Positions 1 to 6,685 of a stretch of 12,316 nt of DNA are shown here, one piece after another; positions within the stretch are counted from its first letter, which is position 1, and each line of letters opens with the position of its first letter. The position numbers were made by a program, and so were the translations under genes. The stretch comes from Zoogloeaceae bacterium (GTDB lineage: Bacteria > Pseudomonadota > Gammaproteobacteria > Burkholderiales > Rhodocyclaceae). The notes beneath the pieces are model-generated. The model did not search any database. It was not told the origin of the DNA and saw only the letters and a program-made list of their open reading frames with translations. Location: positions 1-12,316 of the forward strand of contig JAITJU010000250.1 of NCBI GenBank assembly GCA_031278735.1. The letters are read 5' to 3'.

Positions 1-303
1 AGGTCGCGGGCGGAAAAGTCCAGCTTCACCCTGCCGAGGCGGGCGGAGGCTTCCGCCTGCCAGTGGCCGGTTTCCGTTTCGTTGAAGACGAGACGCGCGA
101 GGAGGCCGCCGCCGGTGTAATCGGCCTTGCCGTCGCCGCGCGCTGGCGGCGTTGGCGAAGCTGTTGTGGGTGTCGTAGTCGCCTTCTTCTCCGTGTTCGA
201 CGAACGCGCCGAGGGTGAGGCTGCTGAGTATGCTCTGGCGCGCAAGACAATCCGCGCGCGGCAAAGCCGCCTGAAATCCCCAGGAACCAAAATGCTCCGG
301 CAT
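1..303 (-). pseudogene. Autotransporter beta-barrel fragment, frameshifted and cut by the left window edge
   Basis: Read on the minus strand, 303 to 139 encodes a stretch containing LTLGAFVEHGEEGDYDTHNS and then NSFANAAS. From about 138 to 1 a different frame continues with GDGKADYTGGGLLARLVFNE and then an EASARLGRVKLDFSARD segment. Together these read as consecutive amphipathic strands of a type V autotransporter outer-membrane barrel. The join at about 138 needs a 1-base gain or 2-base loss inside a CG-rich run. An in-frame ATG lies at 303-301, but a stop lies about 30 bases upstream and there is no signal peptide or passenger domain. I read it as a 5'-truncated, frameshifted remnant. A sequencing error in the CG run could explain the frameshift but not the missing 5' part. 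The barrel assignment is from pattern recognition only. Confidence 0.55.
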
Positions 304-556
304 GCCGAAACTGGTTTGCGCAGAACAATTTGTTCACGCTTACCGATTGAGAAAGCGCCCCGTGAAAAGGACTTCTTGCGACAGCGAAGCAAGCCGGGCA
401 GGATGGGAAGAGGCAGCCCGCCGCTTAACGCCTTTCTGGCAGGGCCAGACCTTCTCAATGTGACAATGGCGGGAGCCGCCAGACGGAAGGGAAACCAGGA
501 AACTTGTCCGGTGAAGCGCGGAGCGCCCGGGCATTGCGCGCCACTCCGCGAAATCC

Positions 557-562
557 TATAAT
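557..562 (+). promoter_or_regulatory. Sigma-70 promoter of the tRNA-Thr gene
   Basis: A perfect TATAAT lies 10 bases upstream of the mature tRNA start. A weak -35 (TTGCGC, 534-539) is spaced 17 nt away. The segment between the -10 and the tRNA (CCGCGCTCCC) is very GC-rich, the discriminator type known for stringently controlled stable-RNA promoters. The expected start point at about 569-570 leaves a leader of only a few bases. Confidence 0.7.
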
Positions 563-572
563 CCGCGCTCCC

Positions 573-648
573 GCCGGAGTAGCTCAGTTGGTAGAGCAGC
601 GCATTCGTAATGCGAAGGTCGGAGGTTCGACTCCTCTCTCCGGCACCA
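573..648 (+). tRNA. tRNA-Thr (anticodon CGU), CCA encoded
   Basis: A full 76-nt cloverleaf is visible. The acceptor strand GCCGGAG (573-579) pairs with CTCCGGC (638-644). The D-arm has the GCTC/GAGC stem. The anticodon loop TTCGTAA (604-610) carries CGT at 606-608. The T-arm has GGAGG-TTCGACT-CCTCT. A discriminator A (645) is followed by genomically encoded CCA (646-648). The anticodon arm matches the proteobacterial Thr-CGU type as I recall it. The tRNA decodes ACG codons. It stands alone, with no neighbouring tRNA in the window. Confidence 0.97.
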
Positions 649-688
649 TAGGGATTTCGTCGTTTTTTCTCATGAAGTATAAAAAAAT

Positions 689-731
689 CAAAAAATCATG
701 GGGTTATCTTTGTGTCGTTGATGATTTTTTG
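689..731 (+). terminator. AT-rich perfect inverted repeat downstream of tRNA-Thr, possible terminator
   Basis: CAAAAAATCAT (689-699) is exactly complementary to ATGATTTTTTG (721-731), with a 21-nt loop. The right arm contains a T6 run, and more T-rich tracts surround it. It lies 40 bases after the tRNA, where a terminator is expected. The stem is AT-rich rather than GC-rich, so an efficient intrinsic terminator is uncertain. Confidence 0.35.
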
Positions 732-1087
732 CTTTCAGCAATAAAATCCAAATTCCTCTGCGCAGATTTTACTTGTGCATCCGCGGCTGCTTGAGGCGGT
801 ACCGCGGGAATCACGAGGCGAAGCGGGATCGTCTGCAAATGAGCCGTCGGCAGATGCGGGCTACGTGATGTGGGCTACGAATTGCAGAACAGTCTGCTCG
901 TTGGCGCCGAGTCTTCATCCGCTGCGGCAAGCCCGACTCCGTGCTTGCCATATTCATCATGTGCTTGTCGCTGAAGCCCTGCGTGGCGTGAACACAGCCC
1001 AATCCTTATGATGATGGCTCGCCGACATTCAGTTTCGCGACGACGCCATCCAGGTGTTTTTCAGTCCGGGCAGGAACATGATTTTTT

Positions 1088-1113
1088 GCATCACGTATTG
1101 AGCGAAGTGATGC
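1088..1113. promoter_or_regulatory. Candidate enhancer (activator binding site) of the sigma-54 promoter
   Basis: GCATCAC (1088-1094) and GTGATGC (1107-1113) are perfect inverted 7-mers with 12 nt between them. The repeat centre is about 115 bases upstream of the expected start point of the -24/-12 promoter, the usual range for enhancers bound by Fis-type helix-turn-helix sigma-54 activators. The activator at 10443-12008 is the natural candidate to bind it (inference). Confidence 0.45.
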
Positions 1114-1146
1114 CAGATTGCAGCGCGGCATTTTTATTGCCAAGCG

Positions 1147-1159
1147 TAATTATGTGATT
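1147..1159 (-). promoter_or_regulatory. Candidate IHF site between enhancer and sigma-54 promoter
   Basis: On the minus strand the 13-mer AATCACATAATTA fits the IHF consensus WATCAANNNNTTR with one mismatch (C at position 6). It lies between the inverted repeat (1088-1113) and the -24/-12 element (1189-1204), where IHF typically bends DNA to bring the activator to the sigma-54 polymerase. An IHF match in AT-rich DNA is not rare, so the position carries most of the weight. Confidence 0.4.
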
Positions 1160-1188
1160 CAAAACGATTTTATGGATTCGTGCTGACA

Positions 1189-1204
1189 TGGCATGAATGT
1201 TGTT
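1189..1204 (+). promoter_or_regulatory. Candidate sigma-54 (-24/-12) promoter of the TMADH-like/ETF cluster
   Basis: TGGCATGAATGTTGTT matches the consensus TGGCACG-N4-TTGCW except for T at the sixth base and GT instead of GC in the -12 box. The required GG-N10-G spacing is exact (GG at 1190-1191, G at 1202). The expected start near 1214 leaves a leader of about 60 nt before the ATG at 1273. A sigma-54 activator is encoded at the end of the same cluster. The imperfect -12 dinucleotide is the main doubt. Confidence 0.5.
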
Positions 1205-1272
1205 ATAGGGGGTCGAGAGAGCGTTTTTGCATCTCTTGGCCCAACCAACATTCAAACGACAAGGACGATATC

Positions 1273-3474
1273 ATGGCACGTGATCCGAAATACGACATTC
1301 TGTTTGAGCCGATCAAGATCGGCCCGAAGGTCTCTCCCAACCGCTTCTTTCAGTCGAGCCACTGCTGCGGGCTGGGTTCCGATCGGCCGGGCGCCCAGGC
1401 CCTGTTCCGGGGCACGAAGGTGGAAGGCGGCTGGGGTGTGGTATTTACCGAATTCTGTTCGATTCATCCCGAATCCGACGAGTTTCCCTACACTTCCGCC
1501 CGCTTGTGGGATGAGGGCGACGTCAGGAATCTGGGCGCGATGTGCGCCGAAATACACAGGCACGGCGGTCTCTCCGGCGTGCAATTGTGGTATGGCGGCG
1601 TACATTCGCCGGGGCTGGAAGCGCGCGAGGTTCCACGTTCGGCCTCCAGCCTGCCTTCCAACCTGCTGCCGGCGCGCACCATTTATGCGGCGGAAGCGGA
1701 CGAGGACGACATCAAGGCGTTGATCCAGATGTACGTCCTGGCTGCCAGGCGGGCGCAGGAAGCCGGTTTCGACCTGCTGGAAGTGACCGCGGGCGACAGC
1801 ACGCTGCCGGTGCAGTTCCTGGAGCGTCGCTACAACAAGCGCACGGACAAATATGGCGGCTCGCTGGAAAACCGGGCGCGCTTCTACATTGAGGTGATGA
1901 CCGCCCTGAAACGCGCCTGCGGCGATGAAAGCGCCATCACCACGCGCTACGAGATCGATACCTTGCAAGGCCCGCACGGCATCCAGGCCACCGACGAGGG
2001 CATCCGGGCGCTGGAACTGCTGCACAGGGAAGGCGTGTGCGACCTCTATTCGGTCAAGATCGGCGACTACGAGGAGTGGGGCGAAGACGCGGGATCATCG
2101 CGTTTTCGCAAGTCCGGCTGGATGGTTCCCTTCGTCAAGGAAGCCAAGCGTGTTGTGGGCGCGACGCCGGTGGTGGTCAATGGCCGCTACACCAGCCCGG
2201 ACGACATGGTGAATCTCCTGAAGAGCGGCGTTGCCGACATCATCGGCGCGGCGCGGCCTTCCATTGCCGACCCTTTCCTGCCGAAAAAAATCGAGGAAGG
2301 TCGGCTGGAAGACATCCGCGAGTGCATTGGCTGCAATCAGTGCGTTTCCAAGTTCAACCAGTGCGGGCTTCTGAACTGTACGCAGAACCCGACGGCAATG
2401 GAGGAATATCGGCGCGGCTGGCACCCGGAACGCTTCGACAAGGTGAAGGACGCCTGCTCGGTGCTGGTCGTCGGCGGCGGCCCTGCCGGGATGGAGTGCG
2501 CCCGCGTGCTGGGCGAGCGCGGTTACGATGTGCACTTGCGCGAGGCGGAAGCCGAACTGGGCGGACACCTGAAAAACGTGGTCAAGTATCCGCGCATGAA
2601 CGAATGGAGCCGCGCCATCACCTGGCGTCAGTTGCAGCTTGCCAAGCTGAAGAATGTTGAAGTGCATCTGGGCGTCGGCAAGATGAGCGCTGACGATGTG
2701 CTCGAATACGGCGCGGACAGGGTGGTCATCGCCACCGGCTCGCACTGGCGCGAGGATGGCCTGGGCGCGGAAGGACACAGCCCGGTTCCGGGACTGGATG
2801 CATCGTTTCCCAGCTGCATCACCCCCGAACAGCTGGTGGCGGGCAAGCCAATCGTGGGCGAGCGCGTGGTGGTGCTGGATGGCGACGGTCATTTCACCGG
2901 CATCAGCATGGCGGAATGGGCAGCCGATCTCGGCAAGAAGGTGTGGCTCGTCACCAACATGTCCGATCCGGCGGAGTACAGCCAATTCACGCTGGAAGTG
3001 CAGAACAACAAGCGGATGATGCATGAAAAGGGCATTACCGTGTTCCGCAACCATTGGCCGGAATCCTTCGAGAACGGCAAGCTGACCCTGTTCCATCTCT
3101 ATCGCCACGGTTGGGCGCTGCGGGATCCGGTCACGGGCGAGCTGCCGCGCCGCGAAAGCAAGGACATTGTCGTGCTGGAGGCCGACACGGTAATCCTGGC
3201 GACTTCGCGCGTGCCGAATCATGAGTTGTATCAGGAACTGAAGCGCCGCAAGAACGAGTGGGAAAAGAACGGGGTGGAGGCGGTGTATCGCATCGGGGAC
3301 TGTCACGCGCCGATGCAGATTTCTGGCGCCACTTTCGCAGGCCACCGCCTGGCGCGGGAATTCGACAGTCCGCATCCGCAGTACCCGCTGCCGTGGATTC
3401 GCGAACGCCAGTTGTGGGGCGCGGAAACCTTGCCAAATCTGGGCGACGCGCGTCCGCAGGTCGAGGCGGCATGA
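1273..3474 (+). CDS. TMADH-family covalent-FMN / 4Fe-4S oxidoreductase, substrate unknown
   Basis: This 733-residue protein is close to trimethylamine dehydrogenase (about 730 residues) along its whole length. It has an old-yellow-enzyme FMN barrel (about 1-345), a ferredoxin-like cluster motif with Cys351, 354, 357 and 369 (364 also Cys), and a nucleotide-binding domain with VVGGGPAGME (399-408). Family knowledge: TMADH binds FMN through Cys30, demethylates trimethylamine and passes electrons via 4Fe-4S to ETF. Conserved here: the cysteine (Cys31), Trp269 and Asp272 (TMADH Trp264, Asp267). Changed here: Tyr60 to Phe61, Tyr169 to Thr172, His172 to Asp175 and Trp355 to Phe361. The substrate therefore probably differs. 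I chose ATG 1273 because AAGGA (1261-1265) lies 7 nt upstream and the N-terminus MARDPKYDILFEPI matches the family start. ETF genes follow, as expected for its acceptor. DgcA-type dimethylglycine demethylases are the nearest functional analogy. Confidence 0.9.
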   Translation: MARDPKYDILFEPIKIGPKVSPNRFFQSSHCCGLGSDRPGAQALFRGTKVEGGWGVVFTEFCSIHPESDEFPYTSARLWDEGDVRNLGAMCAEIHRHGGLSGVQLWYGGVHSPGLEAREVPRSASSLPSNLLPARTIYAAEADEDDIKALIQMYVLAARRAQEAGFDLLEVTAGDSTLPVQFLERRYNKRTDKYGGSLENRARFYIEVMTALKRACGDESAITTRYEIDTLQGPHGIQATDEGIRALELLHREGVCDLYSVKIGDYEEWGEDAGSSRFRKSGWMVPFVKEAKRVVGATPVVVNGRYTSPDDMVNLLKSGVADIIGAARPSIADPFLPKKIEEGRLEDIRECIGCNQCVSKFNQCGLLNCTQNPTAMEEYRRGWHPERFDKVKDACSVLVVGGGPAGMECARVLGERGYDVHLREAEAELGGHLKNVVKYPRMNEWSRAITWRQLQLAKLKNVEVHLGVGKMSADDVLEYGADRVVIATGSHWREDGLGAEGHSPVPGLDASFPSCITPEQLVAGKPIVGERVVVLDGDGHFTGISMAEWAADLGKKVWLVTNMSDPAEYSQFTLEVQNNKRMMHEKGITVFRNHWPESFENGKLTLFHLYRHGWALRDPVTGELPRRESKDIVVLEADTVILATSRVPNHELYQELKRRKNEWEKNGVEAVYRIGDCHAPMQISGATFAGHRLAREFDSPHPQYPLPWIRERQLWGAETLPNLGDARPQVEAA

Positions 3475-3478
3475 ACCG

Positions 3479-3530
3479 GCGCCCGCCGCGCCCTTGCACC
3501 AATGAAGGACGATCCGGTCGCGGCGGGCGC
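3479..3530 (+). repeat. Strong GC-rich inverted repeat between the TMADH-like and fusion genes
   Basis: GCGCCCGCCGCG (3479-3490) is exactly complementary to CGCGGCGGGCGC (3519-3530), with a 28-nt loop holding a small GGA/TCC hairpin. It begins 4 bases after the upstream stop codon. No T-run follows, so it is not a classical terminator. A partial terminator, an mRNA-stabilising processing element or a REP-like element are all possible. Confidence 0.6.
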
Positions 3531-3551
3531 GGGGCGCTCTCATCCGCCATA

Positions 3552-3579
3552 CGCCCATACGGGCGCATGCCCACACGGG
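3552..3579 (+). repeat. Two short self-complementary direct repeats before the EMO-EtfB gene
   Basis: GCCCATACGGG (3553-3563) and GCCCACACGGG (3569-3579) differ at one base and lie 16 nt apart. Each can fold as CCC-N4-GGG. The first extends to a 5-bp stem, CGCCC/GGGCG (3552-3556 with 3561-3565). The second is followed by TTTT (3580-3583). They sit 20-45 bases ahead of the ATG at 3599, whose own Shine-Dalgarno sequence is poor. A role in translation or attenuation is possible but unproven. Confidence 0.4.
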
Positions 3580-3598
3580 TTTTGACGAGTCATTCATC

Positions 3599-6500
3599 AT
3601 GGAAGATACCAGAGCCTTATTCTGGAATTTAAGTCCTTTCGCGGTCACGGCCTTTTACTTGTTGGGCTTTGCCGCCATGGGCGCTTCGATTTGGGGCATT
3701 GTCGGCGCCATTCGGAAATACCAGCGCGGACAGCCCGCGCCGGGCTTTCCCGGCTGGACGGCGGGCGTCGGAAAATTGTGCGCGGACATCCTCACCCATC
3801 GCACGCTGCGCCGCCGCGACGCCTTCGCGGGCATGGCGCACGCGGCGATCTTCTTCGGTTTCGCGCTGCTCTTCGTCGGTACCGCAATCATCACGCTGGA
3901 ATACGACATCCTGAAGCCGCTGTTTGGCATCACATACTGGAAAGGCGCGTTTTTCCGGTTCTTCGGCCTGACGCTCGACCTCGCCGGACTGTCGGTGCTG
4001 GCGGGCTTATTGCTGATGATGTGGCGGCGCGGCGTTCGCCAACCGGAAAAACTCGATTACCGGCGCGCATACGCGGGCGAGGCGAAAGCGCGTCCCGCCG
4101 CCCGAAAGTGGAAGCGCGAAGACTGGATTTTCCTGATCGCCCTGTTCGTCATCATCGCCACGGGGTTCGCGCAGGAAGGTCTGCGCCACGCGATGGAACG
4201 GCCAGACTGGAGCGTGTGGGAACCGGCGGGGCATTGGCTGGGCGCGCTGTTTTCCGTTCTGGACAAGGATACGCTCCACCAGGCGCGGGTGATGAACTGG
4301 TGGTTTCACGGGTTGGCCGCGCTGACCTTCCTCGTTGCCTTGCCGTGGTACAAGGCGAAACACATTCTTGCCGCCCTGGGGTCGCTCGCCGCGCGCGATC
4401 CGCTGGCGCTGCGGCGGTTGCCCAAGGCACGGGAAGGCGCGGCGGCGGGTGTCGGAAAAATCGCCGATTTTTCCTGGAAAGACCTGCTCGACCTTGACGC
4501 CTGCGCCAAATGCGGTCGCTGCCACGAAGCATGCCCGGCGCGCGCGGCGGGTTATCCCTTGAGTCCGCGCGATTTCATTCTCGATTTGCGCCTGCACAAC
4601 AACGTGGCAAAAGGGCGCGATTTACCGGGCAAGCGCCTGATTGGCGACGTCATCGACCCGGAAACCCTGTGGTCATGCCGGACATGCGGCGCCTGCCTGG
4701 AGATTTGCCCGGTCGGCATCGAGCATCCGGTGAAAATCGTCAAAATGCGCCGACAACTGGTGGAAAGCGACCAGATCGATCCGCTCCTGCGCGCCACGCT
4801 TGACACGATTGGCGCTTCCGGCAACAGCTTCGGCGAACCGGCAAGAAAACGCGCCGCCTGGACGAGGGAACTCGAATTCACCATCAAGGACGCGCGCAAG
4901 GAGAGCGCCGATCTGCTCTGGTTCGTCGGCGATCAGGCGTCGTTCGATCCGAGGAATCAACAGGTCAGCCGCACCGTGGCGCGGCTGTTCCGGGCGGCAA
5001 AGGTGGATTTCGGCCTGCTTTACGACGGCGAAAAAACCGCCGGAAACGACGTGCGCCGCATCGGCGAGGAAGGCTTGTTCGAGTCGCTGGTCGAGCACAA
5101 TCTGGGCGAGATGGCCAGGGCAAAGGCGTTTCGGCGCGTCGTTACCACCGATCCGCACACCTTCAACACGCTTTGCAACGAATACCCGGAATTCGGCGAA
5201 ATCACGCCCGTGGTGCATTACACCGAACTGCTCCGCGATCTGCTGGAATGCGGCGCGCTCGTGGTGAAAAAGCCCCTGGGTCTCACCGTCACCCTTCACG
5301 ATCCTTGTCACCTGGGAAGGCTGAACCGGCGCTACGACGCGCCGCGCCGGGTGCTGGAACAAATCGGCTGTCGTCTGACCGAAATGCCGCGCAACCGCGA
5401 CAACAGCTTTTGCTGTGGCGCGGGCGGCGGGCGCATCTGGATACCCGACCGACCGGGCAGCCAGAAGCCCGCCGAACTCCGTATGCGCGAAGCCGCCGCG
5501 CTTGGCCGGATCGATGTGTTTGTCACCTGTTGCCCCAAGGATCTCACCATGTTTGAAGACGCCCGCAAGACCGCTGGTCTGGAAAAGGATTTTGTCGTGG
5601 AAGACATTGCCGATCTGGTCGCCAAGGCCGTTGCGCTCGACACGTTCGACCTGCGCGACCTGCCCGCCCTGACCGAAAAGATTACCGCCGCCATTGCCGA
5701 ACGAGTCGCGTTGACGGTTGCAAAACAGATAGACGACGTGTTGGCGCGGCGCATTTTGCCCACAGCCGCATTGCCTGCCGCGTCGCCCGCCGCCGCCGCG
5801 CCGCCCGCGCCCGCAGCCAGCGCCGCGCCATTGCCGCCGCCTGCCGGAGTCTGGCAGGCGAAGCCGGTCGCGCCCGCGCGTCTGCCCATCTATGAGATTC
5901 CGCCGAAAAATGGCGTTCGTATTATGGTGCCGGTCAAACAAATCGGAAAACTGGGCGACGATTTCGTCTTCACGGATGATCAGCGCGCCATCCCAGACGA
6001 ATACTTTGAACATCTGCTGAACGAATGGGACGACACCGCGCTTGAAGAAGCCCTGCGGACGATTGAAGCCCTGGAAGGCGGCGAAGTGGTGGTGGTGACC
6101 ATCGGACCCGATGGCGCGGAGGACGCCATGCGCAAGGCGCTCGCCAAGGGTGCGCATCGCGGCGTGCGCGTCTGGGGCGAACATCTGGCGGATGCCGATC
6201 CCATTGTCATTGCCAGCGTACTGGCGGGCATTGCCTTGCAAGAAAAGCCCGATCTCATTTTCACCGGCGCGCAGTCGGGCGATCAGGCCAATGCCGCAAC
6301 CGGAGCCGCGCTTGCCAGCCTGCTTGGTCTGCCGCGCGTCGGCATGGCAGTCAAAACGCGCTGGGAAGGCGGCGCGACACTCCAGGTAACGCGCGAACTG
6401 GAAGGCGGCGTGCAGCACAATGTGGAAATCGACGCGCCTGCCGTGATCGCCATGCAGACCGGCGGCAACATGCCGCGCTACGCCACCATGCGCATGATCA

Positions 6501-6685
6501 AGCTGGCGAGGGAAAAACCGATTGCCGTGGTCGAGGCGGCGAACGAGGACGTCTGCCGCGCCGCCCGGATAAACCGGCTGTTCGTGCCGCAGACGACGCG
6601 GGCGGCCATGCTGGAAGGCGGCGCCGACGAAATCGCCGCCAAGGTCGTCGCGATCATTCGGGAAAAAATGGGAGAAAAGACATGA
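3599..6685 (+). CDS. Fusion: membrane heme/Fe-S ETF:quinone oxidoreductase (EMO/DgcB type) + ETF beta subunit
   Basis: This 1028-residue protein has three parts. Residues 1-260 hold about five membrane segments (near 12-38, 80-100, 118-141, 174-190, 232-250) of NarI type. His81, His227 and His237 are candidate heme-b ligands. Residues 300-670 are HdrC/HdrB-like, with two 4Fe-4S motifs (Cys302/305/308/312 and Cys360/363/366/370) and a CCG-type motif (Cys570, Cys605-606, Cys644-645). The first CCG repeat lacks its cysteines, which I recall as normal for this family. A Pro/Ala-rich linker (about 719-765) leads to a complete ETF beta domain (773-1025, starting VRIMVPVKQ). Family knowledge: such membrane proteins take electrons from ETF and reduce quinone, and ETF beta pairs with ETF alpha to bind FAD and AMP. 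The fusion would tether ETF to its oxidase. The Shine-Dalgarno sequence is weak. The stop overlaps etfA by 4 nt. Confidence 0.9.
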   Translation: MEDTRALFWNLSPFAVTAFYLLGFAAMGASIWGIVGAIRKYQRGQPAPGFPGWTAGVGKLCADILTHRTLRRRDAFAGMAHAAIFFGFALLFVGTAIITLEYDILKPLFGITYWKGAFFRFFGLTLDLAGLSVLAGLLLMMWRRGVRQPEKLDYRRAYAGEAKARPAARKWKREDWIFLIALFVIIATGFAQEGLRHAMERPDWSVWEPAGHWLGALFSVLDKDTLHQARVMNWWFHGLAALTFLVALPWYKAKHILAALGSLAARDPLALRRLPKAREGAAAGVGKIADFSWKDLLDLDACAKCGRCHEACPARAAGYPLSPRDFILDLRLHNNVAKGRDLPGKRLIGDVIDPETLWSCRTCGACLEICPVGIEHPVKIVKMRRQLVESDQIDPLLRATLDTIGASGNSFGEPARKRAAWTRELEFTIKDARKESADLLWFVGDQASFDPRNQQVSRTVARLFRAAKVDFGLLYDGEKTAGNDVRRIGEEGLFESLVEHNLGEMARAKAFRRVVTTDPHTFNTLCNEYPEFGEITPVVHYTELLRDLLECGALVVKKPLGLTVTLHDPCHLGRLNRRYDAPRRVLEQIGCRLTEMPRNRDNSFCCGAGGGRIWIPDRPGSQKPAELRMREAAALGRIDVFVTCCPKDLTMFEDARKTAGLEKDFVVEDIADLVAKAVALDTFDLRDLPALTEKITAAIAERVALTVAKQIDDVLARRILPTAALPAASPAAAAPPAPAASAAPLPPPAGVWQAKPVAPARLPIYEIPPKNGVRIMVPVKQIGKLGDDFVFTDDQRAIPDEYFEHLLNEWDDTALEEALRTIEALEGGEVVVVTIGPDGAEDAMRKALAKGAHRGVRVWGEHLADADPIVIASVLAGIALQEKPDLIFTGAQSGDQANAATGAALASLLGLPRVGMAVKTRWEGGATLQVTRELEGGVQHNVEIDAPAVIAMQTGGNMPRYATMRMIKLAREKPIAVVEAANEDVCRAARINRLFVPQTTRAAMLEGGADEIAAKVVAIIREKMGEKT

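Larger units (their letters stand above)
649..1272. other. Intergenic region without a convincing gene; promoter-bearing 3' part
   Basis: This stretch of about 620 bases separates the tRNA from the catabolic cluster. Its first 120 bases are AT-rich and hold the inverted repeat at 689-731. From about 770 to 1080 it is more GC-balanced. Only short reading frames occur there, on both strands, and none resembles a known family. The longest have unbiased codon use or stops in competing frames. The last part (1088-1204) holds the inverted repeat, IHF-like site and -24/-12 element listed separately. An in-frame ATG at 1180 would extend the following gene by 31 residues with no similarity to its family. 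Confidence 0.6.

Noticed and set aside
127..561. Plus-strand open frame of 144 codons left of the tRNA
   Set aside because: It overlaps the autotransporter remnant on the other strand and runs into the tRNA promoter; the product is arginine-rich and without motifs.
573..648. tRNA-Thr as an integration site (attachment site) for a mobile island
   Set aside because: I found no second copy of the tRNA 3' end and no integrase in the window, so nothing supports it.
1006..1131. Minus-strand frame of 41 codons starting MPRCNLASLRSIRDAK
   Set aside because: It is too short, without a clear ribosome site, and overlaps the candidate enhancer. I had a vague sense of familiarity but cannot support it; a search of short intergenic frames would decide.
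1180..1272. Upstream ATG extending the TMADH-like protein by 31 residues
   Set aside because: The extension has no family counterpart, would overlap the -24/-12 element, and ATG 1273 has a proper AAGGA at 7 nt.
2095..3648. Long minus-strand open frame (517 codons) opposite the TMADH-like gene
   Set aside because: It mirrors GC-rich codon bias of the real gene on the other strand, has no recognisable family, and the plus-strand protein is a full-length homologue.
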